From Comamonas testosteroni (GTDB lineage: Bacteria; Pseudomonadota; Gammaproteobacteria; Burkholderiales; Burkholderiaceae_C), in contig NZ_AWOR01000001.1 in NCBI RefSeq assembly GCF_000761245.1, positions 434,001 through 498,000 of the forward strand: a stretch of 64,000 nt of DNA, written 5' to 3'. Both the position numbers and the translations under genes were made by a program. Numbering within the stretch: the first letter of the stretch is position 1; each line of letters begins with the position of its first letter. Below the pieces are notes generated by a model that was given only the letters and a program-made list of their open reading frames with translations, did not search any database and was not told where the DNA came from. Below are positions 1 to 9,027 of this stretch, piece by piece.

Positions 1-1
1 C

Positions 2-1033
2 CGCAATGACCGTCATGACGAACTTGGCCGTCTGCTCAAGTCCCTGAACGCCATGGCCGAGCGTCTGCGCTCCGTGGTCGGCCAGGTGCGCTCGGGCGTG
101 GAATCCGTCTCCTCGGCTTCGGGCCAGATCGCCACGGGCAACCAGGACCTGTCGGCTCGCACCGAGCAGACGGCGGCCAACCTCGAGGAAACGGCGGCTA
201 GCATGGAAGAGCTGACGGCCACCGTCACCCAGTCTGCCGACACTGCGCGTCAGGCCAATCAGCTGGCATCGACAGCCGCCCAGGCGGCCGAGCAAGGCGG
301 TCGCGTGGTGCAGCAGGTGGTGCAGAGCATGGGCCAGATCACCGACAGCAGCCGCAAGATTGCCGACATCATCGGTGTGATCGACTCGATTGCCTTCCAG
401 ACCAATATCCTGGCCCTGAATGCGGCTGTGGAAGCGGCCCGCGCCGGCGAGCAGGGCCGTGGCTTTGCCGTGGTGGCGGGCGAGGTGCGCAGCCTGGCGC
501 AGCGTAGTGCCGAGGCCGCCAAGGAGATCAAGCAGCTCATCACCACCAGCGTGGACAATGTGCAGTCGGGCTCGCAGCAGGTGGAACTGGCGGGCCAGAG
601 CATGAGCGAGATCGTGGCCAGCGTGCGCCGCGTCAGCGACCTGATCGGCGAGATCACGGCCTCGTCCACCGAGCAGCGTGACGGCATCAACCAGGTCAAT
701 CAGGCGGTGAGCAATCTGGACCAGATGACGCAGCAGAACGCGGCGCTGGTGGAAGAGTCGAGTGCGGCAGCGTTGTCCATGCAGGAGCAGGCGCGCCGCC
801 TGGCCGAAGTGGTCTCAGTCTTCAAGCTCGGTCATGAAACCGGCTATGCCAAGGCGGCTGCTCCCCTGCGCCCGGCCAGCCGTGCCATGCCAGCCATGGC
901 GCCAGTGAAGCAGACTGCAGCAGTCAGGCCAGCGATCAAGAAAGCGCCTGGTGGTCCGGCTCCCACTGCACTGAGTGCCAGCAAGGCCAAGCCTGCTGCG
1001 GACTCTGACGATGGGGACTGGGAAACGTTCTAA
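2..1033 (+). CDS. Methyl-accepting chemotaxis protein, C-terminal part (truncated by window edge)
   Basis: The reading frame is open to the left edge, so the sensor and membrane segments lie outside the window. What remains is the end of a HAMP-like linker followed by a complete cytoplasmic MCP signalling domain. The highly conserved hairpin tip reads [20 protein letters not shown], the region that contacts CheA and CheW. The long flanking segments have the Gln/Glu/Ala-rich helical pattern of methylation helices. After about 60 residues of Ala/Pro/Lys-rich flexible linker the protein ends in DWETF, which resembles the CheR/CheB-docking pentapeptide NWETF of enteric high-abundance receptors. 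This suggests a full-length transmembrane chemoreceptor that recruits its own adaptation enzymes. The ligand cannot be inferred. Confidence 0.93.
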   Translation, partial: RNDRHDELGRLLKSLNAMAERLRSVVGQVRSGVESVSSASGQIATGNQDLSARTEQTAANLEETAASMEELTATVTQSADTARQANQLASTAAQAAEQGGRVVQQVVQSMGQITDSSRKIADIIGVIDSIAFQTNILALNAAVEAARAGEQGRGFAVVAGEVRSLAQRSAEAAKEIKQLITTSVDNVQSGSQQVELAGQSMSEIVASVRRVSDLIGEITASSTEQRDGINQVNQAVSNLDQMTQQNAALVEESSAAALSMQEQARRLAEVVSVFKLGHETGYAKAAAPLRPASRAMPAMAPVKQTAAVRPAIKKAPGGPAPTALSASKAKPAADSDDGDWETF

Positions 1034-1059
1034 ATCAGCAAGTCGGCATCCGCTTGCAG

Positions 1060-1094
1060 GCCCGCCGCTTCTGACAGGAAGCGGTGGGCTTTTT
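1060..1094 (+). terminator. Rho-independent terminator after the chemoreceptor gene
   Basis: Twelve-base arms (1060-1071 and 1078-1089, one G-T pair) enclose a short loop and are followed directly by five T residues. It sits 27 bases after the MCP stop codon. A second GC-rich hairpin at 1124-1148 (arms AGCCGCCGC/GCGGCGGCT), nearer the recJ stop, lacks a T-run on either strand. Confidence 0.8.
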
Positions 1095-1167
1095 CCTGGT
1101 GTAGGGCGCAGCGTGAAACGGACAGCCGCCGCGTCCGCAGCGGCGGCTTTCCTGGCTGGGGCGGAGA

Positions 1168-2907
1168 TCAGAAGCCCATGTTGCCGGCACCGCCCTCGAA
1201 GTCCTGCGCGGCTTCCACGAGAAACTGCACCTTACGTTCGCCGCGCCATTCGTTGATGTCCAGGCGATAGGCCAGGGTGGTGCGCGTGGGCAGCGGGTCG
1301 GTGTGGTTGAACCAGATGCCGTCGATCTTGGAGCCATGGTGCAGCAGCTCCAGCTTCAGATGCTTTTCGCCGACCAGGCGCTGCGAGGTGATTTCCAGCT
1401 CTTCGCTGAAAGTCGGCGCGGCAAAGCCCTGGCCCCAGACGGCCAGCTGCATTTGTTCGATCAGGCCGGTGTCCAGCCACTGGGGCGACAGCGGCCCGTC
1501 GGTCTCCAGCCTGCGCGTCAGCGTGGCGGCATCCAGCCACTCCCTGGCGACCTGGGCAAAAGCCTGCTCGAACTCGTCAAAGTGCGCTTCCTCTATGGTG
1601 CAGCCTGCCGCCATGGCGTGGCCGCCAAAACGCAGTATCAGACCGGGGTGACGCTTGCTGACGAGGTCCAGCGCATCGCGCAGATGAAAGCCTGGAATGG
1701 AGCGGCCCGAGCCCTTGAGCTCATGCTCCTTGCCCGGAGCGCCGCTGGCTGCAAACACAAACGTGGGCCGGTGCAGCTTGTCCTTGATGCGCGAGGCCAC
1801 CACACCGACCACGCCTTCGTGAAAGTCGGGGTCGAACACGCTGATGGCAGGCGGCGGTGTCATGCCGTCCTCGCACAGACCCTCGGCCATGAGCAGGGCA
1901 TGCTCGCGCATGCTGACTTCGATCTCGCGGCGCTCGCGGTTGATGCTGTCCAGCATGCGTGCCAGATTGTCGGCGCGGCTGACATCTTCTGTGGTCAGGC
2001 ACTCGATGCCTATGGTCATGTCGGCAAGCCGTCCGGCCGCATTGATGCGCGGGCCCAGGGCAAAGCCGAAGTCGATGGTGGAGGCCATGTCAAAGCGGCG
2101 GCCCGATGCCTCGAACAGCGCGCGTATGCCGGGCTGCATGCTGCCTTTGCGAATCTGCTTGAGGCCCAGTGCCACCAGGCGGCGGTTGTTGGCGTCGAGC
2201 TTGACCACATCGGCCACCGTTCCCAGCGCAACTAGGGGCAGCAATTGCTCAAGACGGGGCTGGTTGTGGCGGTCAAAGCGGCCGCGGTTGCGCAGCTCGG
2301 TGCGCAGGGCCAGCAGCACATAGAACATGACACCCACGCCGGCCATGGATTTGCTCGCGAACTCGCAGCCGGGCTGGTTGGGGTTGACGATGGCATCGGC
2401 TGGCGGCAGGTGGTCGCCAGGCAAGTGGTGGTCGGTCACAACGACAGACATGCCCAGCTCCTTGGCCACGGCCACGCCTTCCACGCTGGCAATGCCGTTG
2501 TCCACGGTGATCAGCATGTCGGCTCCGGTTTCCTTGACGCGCCGTGAGATGGGGGCGGTCAGACCGTAGCCGTCGACCACGCGGTCGGGGACGAGGTAGT
2601 CGGCATGGGCAGCGCCCAGCATGCGCAGGCCGCGCAGGCCCACGGCGCAGGCTGTTGCGCCATCGCAGTCATAGTCGGCGACGATGCACAGACGCTTTTG
2701 CGCGTCTATGGCATCGGCCAGCAGTTGCACGGCAGCATCGATGCCGCGCAGTCCCGAGGGCGGCAGCAGCCGGGCCGGGGCATCGTCCAGTTCGTCGGCC
2801 GAGCAGACGCCCCGCGCTGCATAGAGCTGGGCCAGCAAGGGATGAATCTTGGCCTGCAGCAGTGCAGAGACACTGTCGTTGGGGATGGATCTGGGAATTA
2901 TCTTCAT
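1168..2907 (-). CDS. recJ: Single-stranded-DNA-specific exonuclease RecJ
   Basis: RecJ is a 5'-to-3' single-strand exonuclease used in recombination, mismatch repair and fork processing. The 579-residue length matches the bacterial family. The DHH phosphoesterase motifs are visible: DYDCDGA at residues 78-84 (motif I), the TVDNG segment near 135, and DHH at 159-161 (motif III). The C-terminal half carries the DHHA1-type segment with GGHAMAAG. The ATG overlaps the stop of the upstream gene by four bases (ATGA at 2904-2907), so the two are probably translationally coupled. No strong terminator follows it. Confidence 0.97.
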   Translation of the reverse strand: MKIIPRSIPNDSVSALLQAKIHPLLAQLYAARGVCSADELDDAPARLLPPSGLRGIDAAVQLLADAIDAQKRLCIVADYDCDGATACAVGLRGLRMLGAAHADYLVPDRVVDGYGLTAPISRRVKETGADMLITVDNGIASVEGVAVAKELGMSVVVTDHHLPGDHLPPADAIVNPNQPGCEFASKSMAGVGVMFYVLLALRTELRNRGRFDRHNQPRLEQLLPLVALGTVADVVKLDANNRRLVALGLKQIRKGSMQPGIRALFEASGRRFDMASTIDFGFALGPRINAAGRLADMTIGIECLTTEDVSRADNLARMLDSINRERREIEVSMREHALLMAEGLCEDGMTPPPAISVFDPDFHEGVVGVVASRIKDKLHRPTFVFAASGAPGKEHELKGSGRSIPGFHLRDALDLVSKRHPGLILRFGGHAMAAGCTIEEAHFDEFEQAFAQVAREWLDAATLTRRLETDGPLSPQWLDTGLIEQMQLAVWGQGFAAPTFSEELEITSQRLVGEKHLKLELLHHGSKIDGIWFNHTDPLPTRTTLAYRLDINEWRGERKVQFLVEAAQDFEGGAGNMGF

Positions 2908-3875
2908 AGCATTTCCCGTAGATCAGGCAGGCGTTTCGTGCCAAAAACACTCTTTATCTTGTCCATCAGGCCGCGTGGCTGGCTTTGCCATTGCACCGCA
3001 TTGCGTTCGCCGCAGAGCGTGAGCTTGACCGGTTCGCCTCGGGCAGCCCGCTGTTGCAGCTCGGCGATCAGACCGCTGTCCAGCGCCTGCCAGGACTTTT
3101 GCCAGCCTTGCACATTGCCTTGCAGCGCGCTGTGGCGCAGATCATCCACGCAGACTGTTCGGGCGGTTGCCGCGGGCAGGCTGGATAGGTCTCCCGTGCC
3201 ATGGACCCAGAAGGAGTTGATGGGCGGCAGACCGCGTTCGGCACGCCGGTCGTTGAAGACATGGGTGTAGAGCAGCATCTGCAGCTCGGTCTGCAGACGC
3301 TGAATGATGGCTCCCTGAATCGGATCGGGCATCCAGGGGCGCACGTCGCGGCCCAGCGCGCGGTCCATCGATGCGGTGGCCAGGCCCTTGAAGGCCTCAC
3401 CGCGCGCCAGCCAGAGGTCGGTGCGCAGATATTCCAGCGTGATGCCGTCGTCGCTGAACCAGGGAGCGATCAGCGCCAGCAGCTGGCGGGATTCGTCTTC
3501 GTCCAGTGGCGCGCTGGCCGGGTCGGTCTGATGGACCTGGTCCGGCGTGATATGCCAGTGGCAGGGCGTGATGAAGGCGCAGGCCTGGCTGCTGTCTCCA
3601 GCCGCCAGCGCAGCCCAGGGAATCAGCCCGGGTTTATCGGGCAGCTGCATGCCACGGGCCAGGACGCGTTCATGCGGGGGAGAGAAATCCATCTCGTCGC
3701 CCTGCACCAGCGGGGTCGGTGCCAGCGTTGCCAGCAAGGCCTGCAGGTGAGGGAGTTGCAAACCGTCCCATGCCTGGGGAATGTCGGCAGGGCCGCTGGC
3801 ATAGGCAACAATGATTTCAGAGGCGCCTGTGCCCAGGGCTTGGGCGGCAGGCAGCAAAGGCGCGGTCAAAGACAT
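2904..3875 (-). CDS. RpfE-like conserved hypothetical protein coupled to recJ
   Basis: A 323-residue soluble protein without a signal peptide or membrane segment. I recognise it only by general resemblance to the RpfE-type proteins of proteobacteria, some of which are loosely annotated as phosphoglycerate mutase-related. No phosphatase or mutase catalytic motif is evident to me. The distinctive segments are PCHWHITPDQV, a run of acidic residues before the middle, and NSFWVHGTG near the C-terminal third. An upstream Met at 3911 would add 12 residues of low-quality sequence (MPGRRPCPTIAP), so I prefer the Met at 3875. Its stop overlaps the recJ start, which links it to recJ expression. The function is unknown and the family name is tentative. 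Confidence 0.7.
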   Translation of the reverse strand: MSLTAPLLPAAQALGTGASEIIVAYASGPADIPQAWDGLQLPHLQALLATLAPTPLVQGDEMDFSPPHERVLARGMQLPDKPGLIPWAALAAGDSSQACAFITPCHWHITPDQVHQTDPASAPLDEDESRQLLALIAPWFSDDGITLEYLRTDLWLARGEAFKGLATASMDRALGRDVRPWMPDPIQGAIIQRLQTELQMLLYTHVFNDRRAERGLPPINSFWVHGTGDLSSLPAATARTVCVDDLRHSALQGNVQGWQKSWQALDSGLIAELQQRAARGEPVKLTLCGERNAVQWQSQPRGLMDKIKSVFGTKRLPDLREML

Positions 3876-3927
3876 GGGCGCTATTGTCGGGCATGGCCGC
3901 CGCCCGGGCATGGTGCGGGGTGCTTTG

Positions 3928-5301
3928 TCACCTCGCCGGCATATTTTTCAGGGTGTAGACCAGGCTGTAGCTCGCGTCCTCGGCAATGGCGGGCATGCTG
4001 GCATTCCAGTCGTCCCAGCGCTGGCGCATGGCCTGCATGCGCTCGGGGTGCTGGCCGGCCAGATTGGCACGCTCGCGCTCGTCCTGCGCCAGATTGAACA
4101 GGTATTCGTTGTCTTCCACGCGCAGGTATTTCCATTCGCCTTCGCGCAGCGCACGCTGGTTGCGGTAGAGCATGCGCCAGTACAGCGGCCGGGCAAACTC
4201 CGCACCGTCGGTGCGCAGCACGGGCAGCAGGGAGACGCCGTCCAGCGGGTAGTCCGGATCGGCGCTCACACCGGCTGCATCCAGCACCGTGGCCGACCAG
4301 TCCATGCTCATGCATGGCTGGGCGCTGGCGCGATGGGCATCGATCACGGCAGGCCAGTGGGCGATCCAGGGCACGCGGATGCCGCCTTCGGTCAGGTCCA
4401 TCTTGCCGCCCACCAGAGGCCAGCTGTCCGAGAAGCGCTCGCCGCCGTTGTCGCTGGTGAAGACGATCAGCGTGTTGTCGAGCTGGCCGTTCTTGCTCAG
4501 TGCTTCGACGATCCAGCCTATGCCCTCATCCATGTGATGAATCATGCGGCGGTACTGGTGAATATTGCCTCCCGCCAGATGCGTGATGCCAGCGCCCAGC
4601 TGCTCGGCGGTCTCTCGGTCATCACGGGTTTCCCAGGGCCAGTGCGGGGCTGTGTAGTGCAGGCTCAGAAAGAAGGGGGAGTTGCCCTCGCTCATGCGGT
4701 TGACGAAGTCCACGCTGCGCTGGGACAGCAGGTCGGTCAGATAGCCTTCGTCGTGGTGCTCCTCTTCGCCCACCCACAGATCGTGCTGGCCCGAGCTGCT
4801 CAGATGGGTGAAGTAATCCACGCCGCCCGACATGGGGCCGAAGTATTCCTCGTAGCCCGAGCGCAGCGGGCCGAAGTGGGGAGGGTAGCCCAGATGCCAT
4901 TTGCCTATCAGTGCCGTGCGGTAGCCCGCGCCCTTGAGCAGCGAGGCGACGGTGGGGATCTCGGGCGGCAGGCCCAGCTTGGCGCCCAGCGGCGTGCCGC
5001 GCGTCTTGCTGTTGATGGGCTCCTCGGCCGCACCGCGCAAGCGGTATTGATAGCGGGCCGTGGCCAAGGCAAAACGCGTGGGCGAGCACACGGGTGAATT
5101 GGCATAGCCCTGGGTGAGCCTGAGGCCGTTGGCGGCCAGGCGGTCGAGCACCGGGGATACCGGGCCGAAGTCGGCATCGCGGCCGCCGTAGCAGCCCAGG
5201 TCGGCATAGCCGAGATCGTCGGCGACGATAAAGATGATGTTGGGACGAGTCATGAAATACGGGTCGTTGTCATGGGGCTGATGGCTGGCGCAAGCGCTCA
5301 T
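3928..5301 (-). CDS. Sulfatase family hydrolase (arylsulfatase-like)
   Basis: This alkaline-phosphatase-superfamily sulfatase is expected to hydrolyse sulfate esters. The N-terminal NIIFIVADDLGYADLGCYGG carries the metal-binding Asp pair. The maturation motif C-S-P-T-R begins at Cys72, the residue converted to formylglycine by a maturase that is not in this window. The GKWHLG segment and the later FTSDNGG metal site are also present. Two starts are possible. The ATG at 5301 overlaps the TctC stop (ATGA), which favours coupling; the ATG at 5253 gives the family-typical MTRPNIIF start but has no clear ribosome site. Neither gives a signal peptide, so the enzyme looks cytoplasmic. With the adjacent TctC it suggests uptake and desulfation of an organic sulfate, but the substrate is unknown. 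Confidence 0.93.
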   Translation of the reverse strand: MSACASHQPHDNDPYFMTRPNIIFIVADDLGYADLGCYGGRDADFGPVSPVLDRLAANGLRLTQGYANSPVCSPTRFALATARYQYRLRGAAEEPINSKTRGTPLGAKLGLPPEIPTVASLLKGAGYRTALIGKWHLGYPPHFGPLRSGYEEYFGPMSGGVDYFTHLSSSGQHDLWVGEEEHHDEGYLTDLLSQRSVDFVNRMSEGNSPFFLSLHYTAPHWPWETRDDRETAEQLGAGITHLAGGNIHQYRRMIHHMDEGIGWIVEALSKNGQLDNTLIVFTSDNGGERFSDSWPLVGGKMDLTEGGIRVPWIAHWPAVIDAHRASAQPCMSMDWSATVLDAAGVSADPDYPLDGVSLLPVLRTDGAEFARPLYWRMLYRNQRALREGEWKYLRVEDNEYLFNLAQDERERANLAGQHPERMQAMRQRWDDWNASMPAIAEDASYSLVYTLKNMPAR

Positions 5302-6299
5302 TCCATCTTCATGCCTGTGGCCTGGGCCAGTACCCGGTAGCGGTCGGCCAGGGTCTGAATGCGCTTGGCGGCTGCATCGCCTGTCAGTCCTTCGTAGACC
5401 ATGTCGTTGACACGCATGCGCTCGCGCAGCGTGCCGTCCTTCATGGCCTTCTCGAAGAGGGCCTGGATTTTCTGCACCAGCGGCTCAGGTGTGCTGCTGG
5501 GTACCCAGGCGGCGAAAAGCACTTCCTGCTGCAGCTCCTTGTGTCCCAGCTCGGCCACCGATGGGACTTCCGGCAGCAAGGGGTTGCGCTGGGCCGTGGT
5601 CACCGCCAGCGCCGTGATCTTTCCAGTGGTCACATGGGGCAGCATGGCGGTGGAGCTGATGACGCCGCCGTCCACCTCGCCCGAGAGCATCGCCAGCGTG
5701 GCAGGTGCATTGCCTTTGTAGGGCACATGGTTGACCTTGGCCCCGGTGGCGTAGGTCAGGATGCTGGAGGCCAGATGGCCGGGGGTTCCATAGCCGGCGG
5801 ACCCCAGCGTCAGGCCCTTGTCCTTGCCGCGGGCGATGAACTGCTCCAGTGTCTTGATATTGGTCTTGGGACTGACAGCCATCAGCATGCCTTGCGAGGC
5901 GAACACCATGACGGGACGCAGGTCGCCATTTTTGAACGGCATGCTTTTGTAGATCAGCGGGTTGACCGTGAAGCTCGTGTCCAGGCCGATCAGCATGGTG
6001 TAGCCGTCGGCCGCAGCCTTGGTGACGTAATCGGCTCCTATGTTGCCGCCAGCGCCGGTGCGGTTTTCAACAACGAAGGGCTGCTTGGTTTCGCGCTGAA
6101 GCACTTCTCCGACTCCGCGTGCCAGTATGTCCACAGCCCCTCCGGGAGCGAAGGCCGCTATCAGCCGAACTGGCTTGTGAGGCCAGGCGGCGACGGCAGC
6201 GCCATCGACAGATTGGGCCAGGGAGGCGAAGGCGGAGCAGCCCAGCAGCAGAGCCAGGCTGGTTTGGATAAGGCGGCGGGGTGCAGTCAGGCGAGCCAT
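5298..6299 (-). CDS. Tripartite tricarboxylate transporter substrate-binding protein (TctC/Bug family)
   Basis: A 333-residue periplasmic solute-binding protein. The chosen start gives a signal peptide with a basic n-region (MARLTAPRRL), a Leu/Ala-rich core and an A-Q-S cleavage region. The mature part has the Bug hallmarks: WPxKPVRLI near the N-terminus, FAPGGAVDILAR, GAGGNIGADYV and HVPYKGNAPA. A GAGAG-type ribosome site precedes the ATG. An in-frame Met at 6404 would add 35 residues without signal-peptide character and would run across the divergent promoter region. No TctA/TctB membrane subunits adjoin it; the only ones here are at 15.5-17.5 kb. It is divergent from a MarR regulator and coupled to a sulfatase gene. 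Confidence 0.95.
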   Translation of the reverse strand: MARLTAPRRLIQTSLALLLGCSAFASLAQSVDGAAVAAWPHKPVRLIAAFAPGGAVDILARGVGEVLQRETKQPFVVENRTGAGGNIGADYVTKAAADGYTMLIGLDTSFTVNPLIYKSMPFKNGDLRPVMVFASQGMLMAVSPKTNIKTLEQFIARGKDKGLTLGSAGYGTPGHLASSILTYATGAKVNHVPYKGNAPATLAMLSGEVDGGVISSTAMLPHVTTGKITALAVTTAQRNPLLPEVPSVAELGHKELQQEVLFAAWVPSSTPEPLVQKIQALFEKAMKDGTLRERMRVNDMVYEGLTGDAAAKRIQTLADRYRVLAQATGMKME

Positions 6300-6369
6300 G
6301 GAATCACTCTCTTGTCTGAGGGAAGAGCCGGCATTTGCGAAAATCCCCAGCGCTCCCCTTTGTCTCAGT

Positions 6370-6417
6370 ATTGGGAATGCCCACTGTAGAAGTGACATCC
6401 ACAATTGATCTAATCAA
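6370..6417. promoter_or_regulatory. Divergent tctC/marR control region with an inverted repeat and a motif shared with tctB
   Basis: The 127-bp gap between tctC and marR holds a 13-bp inverted repeat, TTGAT-CTA-ATCAA (6405-6417), ten bases before the marR GTG. Its size and symmetry fit a MarR-family operator. Just upstream (6373-6389) is GGGAATGCCCACTGTAG, followed by ATCCACA. The same arrangement recurs in front of tctB at 15406-15434. Binding is inferred from position and symmetry only. Confidence 0.5.
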
Positions 6418-6426
6418 CTCATCCCC

Positions 6427-6930
6427 GTGAATACCCGACAACCCACCTCCATTCAGCAGATGCTGCTGTTTCGCATCAGCCGCTTCTTTGGCGTGGCGGG
6501 CGGAATGGCCATGCGCATGTGCGAGGCCCGCTTCGGCCTCACGCGTCGCGAATGGGGAGTGATGGCGACGCTGGCGACCGAGGAGGGTTTGCTGTCCTCC
6601 GAGCTGGCGCAGAAGGTGCAGCTGGACAGGGCGCGCACCTCTCGGGCGCTCAGCGGTCTGGAGGAAAAAGGCTGGGTGCTGCGCAAACCTCTGGAGGGAG
6701 ACCGCCGGCGCGTGGCCATGTATCTGACCGATGAGGGGCGGCGCATGTACGGCCTGATCCTGCCCGAGATGGTCAAGATCCATGCCGACATCGTCTCTGT
6801 CCTCAGTGATGAAGAGCTGGCCTTGTTTGACGGTCTGCTGGCCAAGCTCCAGTCCCATGCGGTGACGCTGGAGCAGCAGGAGCAATACGCGGATCTGCCG
6901 CGCATAGGGCGCAGCAGGCCGCCCCGATAG
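6427..6930 (+). CDS. MarR family transcriptional regulator
   Basis: A 167-residue protein that starts with GTG. It has the family's winged helix-turn-helix: LTRREWGVMATLA, then SSELAQKVQLDRARTSRALSGLEEKGWV as the recognition region, and GDRRRVAMYLTDEG as the beta-hairpin wing. Flanking helices should form the dimer interface. It diverges from the tctC-sulfatase pair, and an inverted repeat lies just ahead of its own start, so autoregulation and control of tctC is the simplest model. The inducing ligand is unknown. A perfect hairpin (arms 6918-6925 and 6932-6939) surrounds the stop codon but has no T-run. Confidence 0.93.
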   Translation: MNTRQPTSIQQMLLFRISRFFGVAGGMAMRMCEARFGLTRREWGVMATLATEEGLLSSELAQKVQLDRARTSRALSGLEEKGWVLRKPLEGDRRRVAMYLTDEGRRMYGLILPEMVKIHADIVSVLSDEELALFDGLLAKLQSHAVTLEQQEQYADLPRIGRSRPPR

Positions 6931-7008
6931 AGGGGCGGCGGGCAGTCAGATCGCATAAGGCTGGCGCCGTCGGCAGGGCATTACCGGCAATGCCACAATG
7001 CTGGCAAC

Positions 7009-8262
7009 ATGCAATTTCCCTACGAACTGGCCGTGGGCTGGCGCTATACCCGTGCAGGGCGCGCCACACGCCGCAATGGCTTCATCTCCTTTATCTCGGG
7101 TGTCTCCATGCTTGGCATTGCGCTGGGCGTGGCGGCGCTGATCATTGTGCTGAGCGTGATGAACGGCTTCCAGAAGGAAGTGCGGGATCGCATGCTCAGC
7201 GTCGTCTCACATGTGGAAATCTACGCCCCGCAGGGCGCGCCCCTGCCCGATGTGGAGCGCACCATGCGCGAGGCCAGAGCCAACCCCGATGTGGTGGGGG
7301 CCGCGCCTTTTGTGGCGGCTCAGGCATTGCTGGCGCGTGGGGAGGATATGAAAGGCGCCTTGGTGCGCGGTATCGATCCGGCGCGTGAGGGCGAGGTGAC
7401 CGATCTGGCGGCCACCAGCGGCGAGGTGCTCAAGCGTCTGGTGCCCGGCGAGTTCAAGGTGGTTCTTGGTATCGAGCTTGCGCGTAATCTCGGTGTGAGC
7501 GAAGGCGATGTGATCACGCTGATCGCGCCCAGTGGACAGGTCACGCCAGCCGGCGTGCTGCCGCGCATGAAGCAGATGACGGTGGCTGGCACCTTCGATT
7601 CCGGCCACTACGAATATGACTCGGCGCTGGTGATGATGCATTACGAGGATGCACAGCGCATCTTCCGCCTGGAAGGGCCGACCGGCATTCGCCTCAAGCT
7701 CAGGGATCTGCACGAGGCGCCGCGCGTGGCGCATGAACTGGCGGACACCCTGACGGACCGCTTGTTCATCCGTGACTGGACGCAGCAGAACAAGACCTGG
7801 TTTGCCGCCGTGCAGCTTGAGAAACGCATGATGTTCATCATTCTGACCCTGATCGTGGCCGTGGCGGCTTTCAATCTGGTATCCACCCTGGTGATGAGCG
7901 TGCAGGACAAGCGTGCCGACATTGCCATCCTGCGCACCCTGGGGGCCTCGCCCTCGTCCATCATGGGCATCTTCATGGTGCAGGGCGCCATGGTCGGCGT
8001 CATCGGTACCTTGGCCGGTCTGGCGCTGGGGCTGGCGATTGCCTTCAATATCGACGTCATCGTGCCGGCCATAGAGCAGGCGCTGCATGCCAACTTCCTG
8101 CCCAAGGACATCTACCTGATCAGCAAGATGCCTAGCGAGCCGCAGTCCACGGACATCGTGCCGATCGCCGTGATTTCCCTGATTCTTTCTTTTGTGGCCA
8201 CGATTTACCCCAGCTGGCGTGCCAGCCGCGTGAACCCTGCGGAGGCACTGCGTTATGAATGA
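7009..8262 (+). CDS. lolC: Lipoprotein-releasing ABC transporter permease LolC/LolE
   Basis: This inner-membrane permease belongs to the Lol system, which extracts outer-membrane lipoproteins and hands them to LolA. The 417-residue protein has the family layout. A first transmembrane segment near residues 25-50 follows the conserved [19 protein letters not shown] large periplasmic domain follows. Three C-terminal segments include the one after [16 protein letters not shown], the coupling-helix region that contacts the ATPase. It ends in [16 protein letters not shown], typical of the FtsX/MacB superfamily. lolD overlaps its 3' end by eight bases. A single permease gene is present rather than a separate lolC and lolE pair. 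Confidence 0.96.
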   Translation: MQFPYELAVGWRYTRAGRATRRNGFISFISGVSMLGIALGVAALIIVLSVMNGFQKEVRDRMLSVVSHVEIYAPQGAPLPDVERTMREARANPDVVGAAPFVAAQALLARGEDMKGALVRGIDPAREGEVTDLAATSGEVLKRLVPGEFKVVLGIELARNLGVSEGDVITLIAPSGQVTPAGVLPRMKQMTVAGTFDSGHYEYDSALVMMHYEDAQRIFRLEGPTGIRLKLRDLHEAPRVAHELADTLTDRLFIRDWTQQNKTWFAAVQLEKRMMFIILTLIVAVAAFNLVSTLVMSVQDKRADIAILRTLGASPSSIMGIFMVQGAMVGVIGTLAGLALGLAIAFNIDVIVPAIEQALHANFLPKDIYLISKMPSEPQSTDIVPIAVISLILSFVATIYPSWRASRVNPAEALRYE

Positions 8263-8944
8263 TGTTGTGAAGAACCAGAGCGTGCTGGAGGCACGCGGCC
8301 TGACCAAGCGCTTTGCCGAAGGCAAGCTGGATGTGACCGTGCTGCAAGGTGTGGATCTGCAGGTTCAGGCGGGCGAGACGCTGGCGATTGTCGGCGCCTC
8401 GGGCTCGGGAAAATCCACCTTGCTGCATTTGCTGGGCGGGCTGGATGCGCCCACCACCGGCAGCGTCAGCCTCATGGGGCAGCCCCTGCACCAGCTCAGC
8501 CCGCAAAAGCAGGGCGCGCTGCGCAACCGGCATCTGGGCTTCATCTACCAGTTCCACCACCTGCTGGCCGAATTTTCGGCCCAGGAAAATGTGGCCATGC
8601 CGCTGCGCATTCGCCGCGATGCCAGGGAGGACTGCATGGACCGCGCGGCCGAGATGCTGCGCGCCGTGGGCCTGGGCCAGCGCATGGCGCATCGCCCGGC
8701 CGAGCTGTCGGGCGGCGAGCGTCAGCGCGTGGCCATTGCACGTGCCCTGGTCACGCGTCCGGCCTGCGTGCTGGCCGACGAGCCCACGGGCAATCTGGAT
8801 CGCGGCACGGCCGATACGGTGTTTGCGCTGATGCTGGAGCTGGCGCGTAGCCATGGCACGGCGTTCGTGATGGTCACCCATGACGAGGGCCTGGCCGCGC
8901 GTTGCGATCGCATGGTCAGGCTGGGGCGCGGGCAACTGGCCTGA
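8255..8944 (+). CDS. lolD: Lipoprotein-releasing ABC transporter ATPase LolD
   Basis: ATP-binding subunit partnering LolC. The 229-residue protein shows Walker [10 protein letters not shown] (47-55), the ABC signature LSGGERQ (151-157), Walker B CVLADE (171-176) and the switch His in MVTHDEG. The Q-loop region reads FIYQFHHLL, the form typical of LolD. It overlaps lolC by eight bases, which implies translational coupling. A strong terminator follows. lolA, the periplasmic partner, is in this window at 52.5 kb. Confidence 0.97.
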   Translation: MNDVVKNQSVLEARGLTKRFAEGKLDVTVLQGVDLQVQAGETLAIVGASGSGKSTLLHLLGGLDAPTTGSVSLMGQPLHQLSPQKQGALRNRHLGFIYQFHHLLAEFSAQENVAMPLRIRRDAREDCMDRAAEMLRAVGLGQRMAHRPAELSGGERQRVAIARALVTRPACVLADEPTGNLDRGTADTVFALMLELARSHGTAFVMVTHDEGLAARCDRMVRLGRGQLA

Positions 8945-8961
8945 TCGTGTTCAGCCACGGC

Positions 8962-9002
8962 AAGGCCCGGGTCGCTGCGGTTGCAGTGGCCCGGGCCTTT
9001 TT
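8962..9002 (+). terminator. Rho-independent terminator after lolCD
   Basis: Perfect ten-base arms AAGGCCCGGG (8962-8971) and CCCGGGCCTT (8990-8999) are followed by a T-run, 18 bases after the lolD stop and ahead of the convergent chemoreceptor gene. Confidence 0.85.
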
Positions 9003-9027
9003 CATGAAATTCGCCTGAAACGATTTA

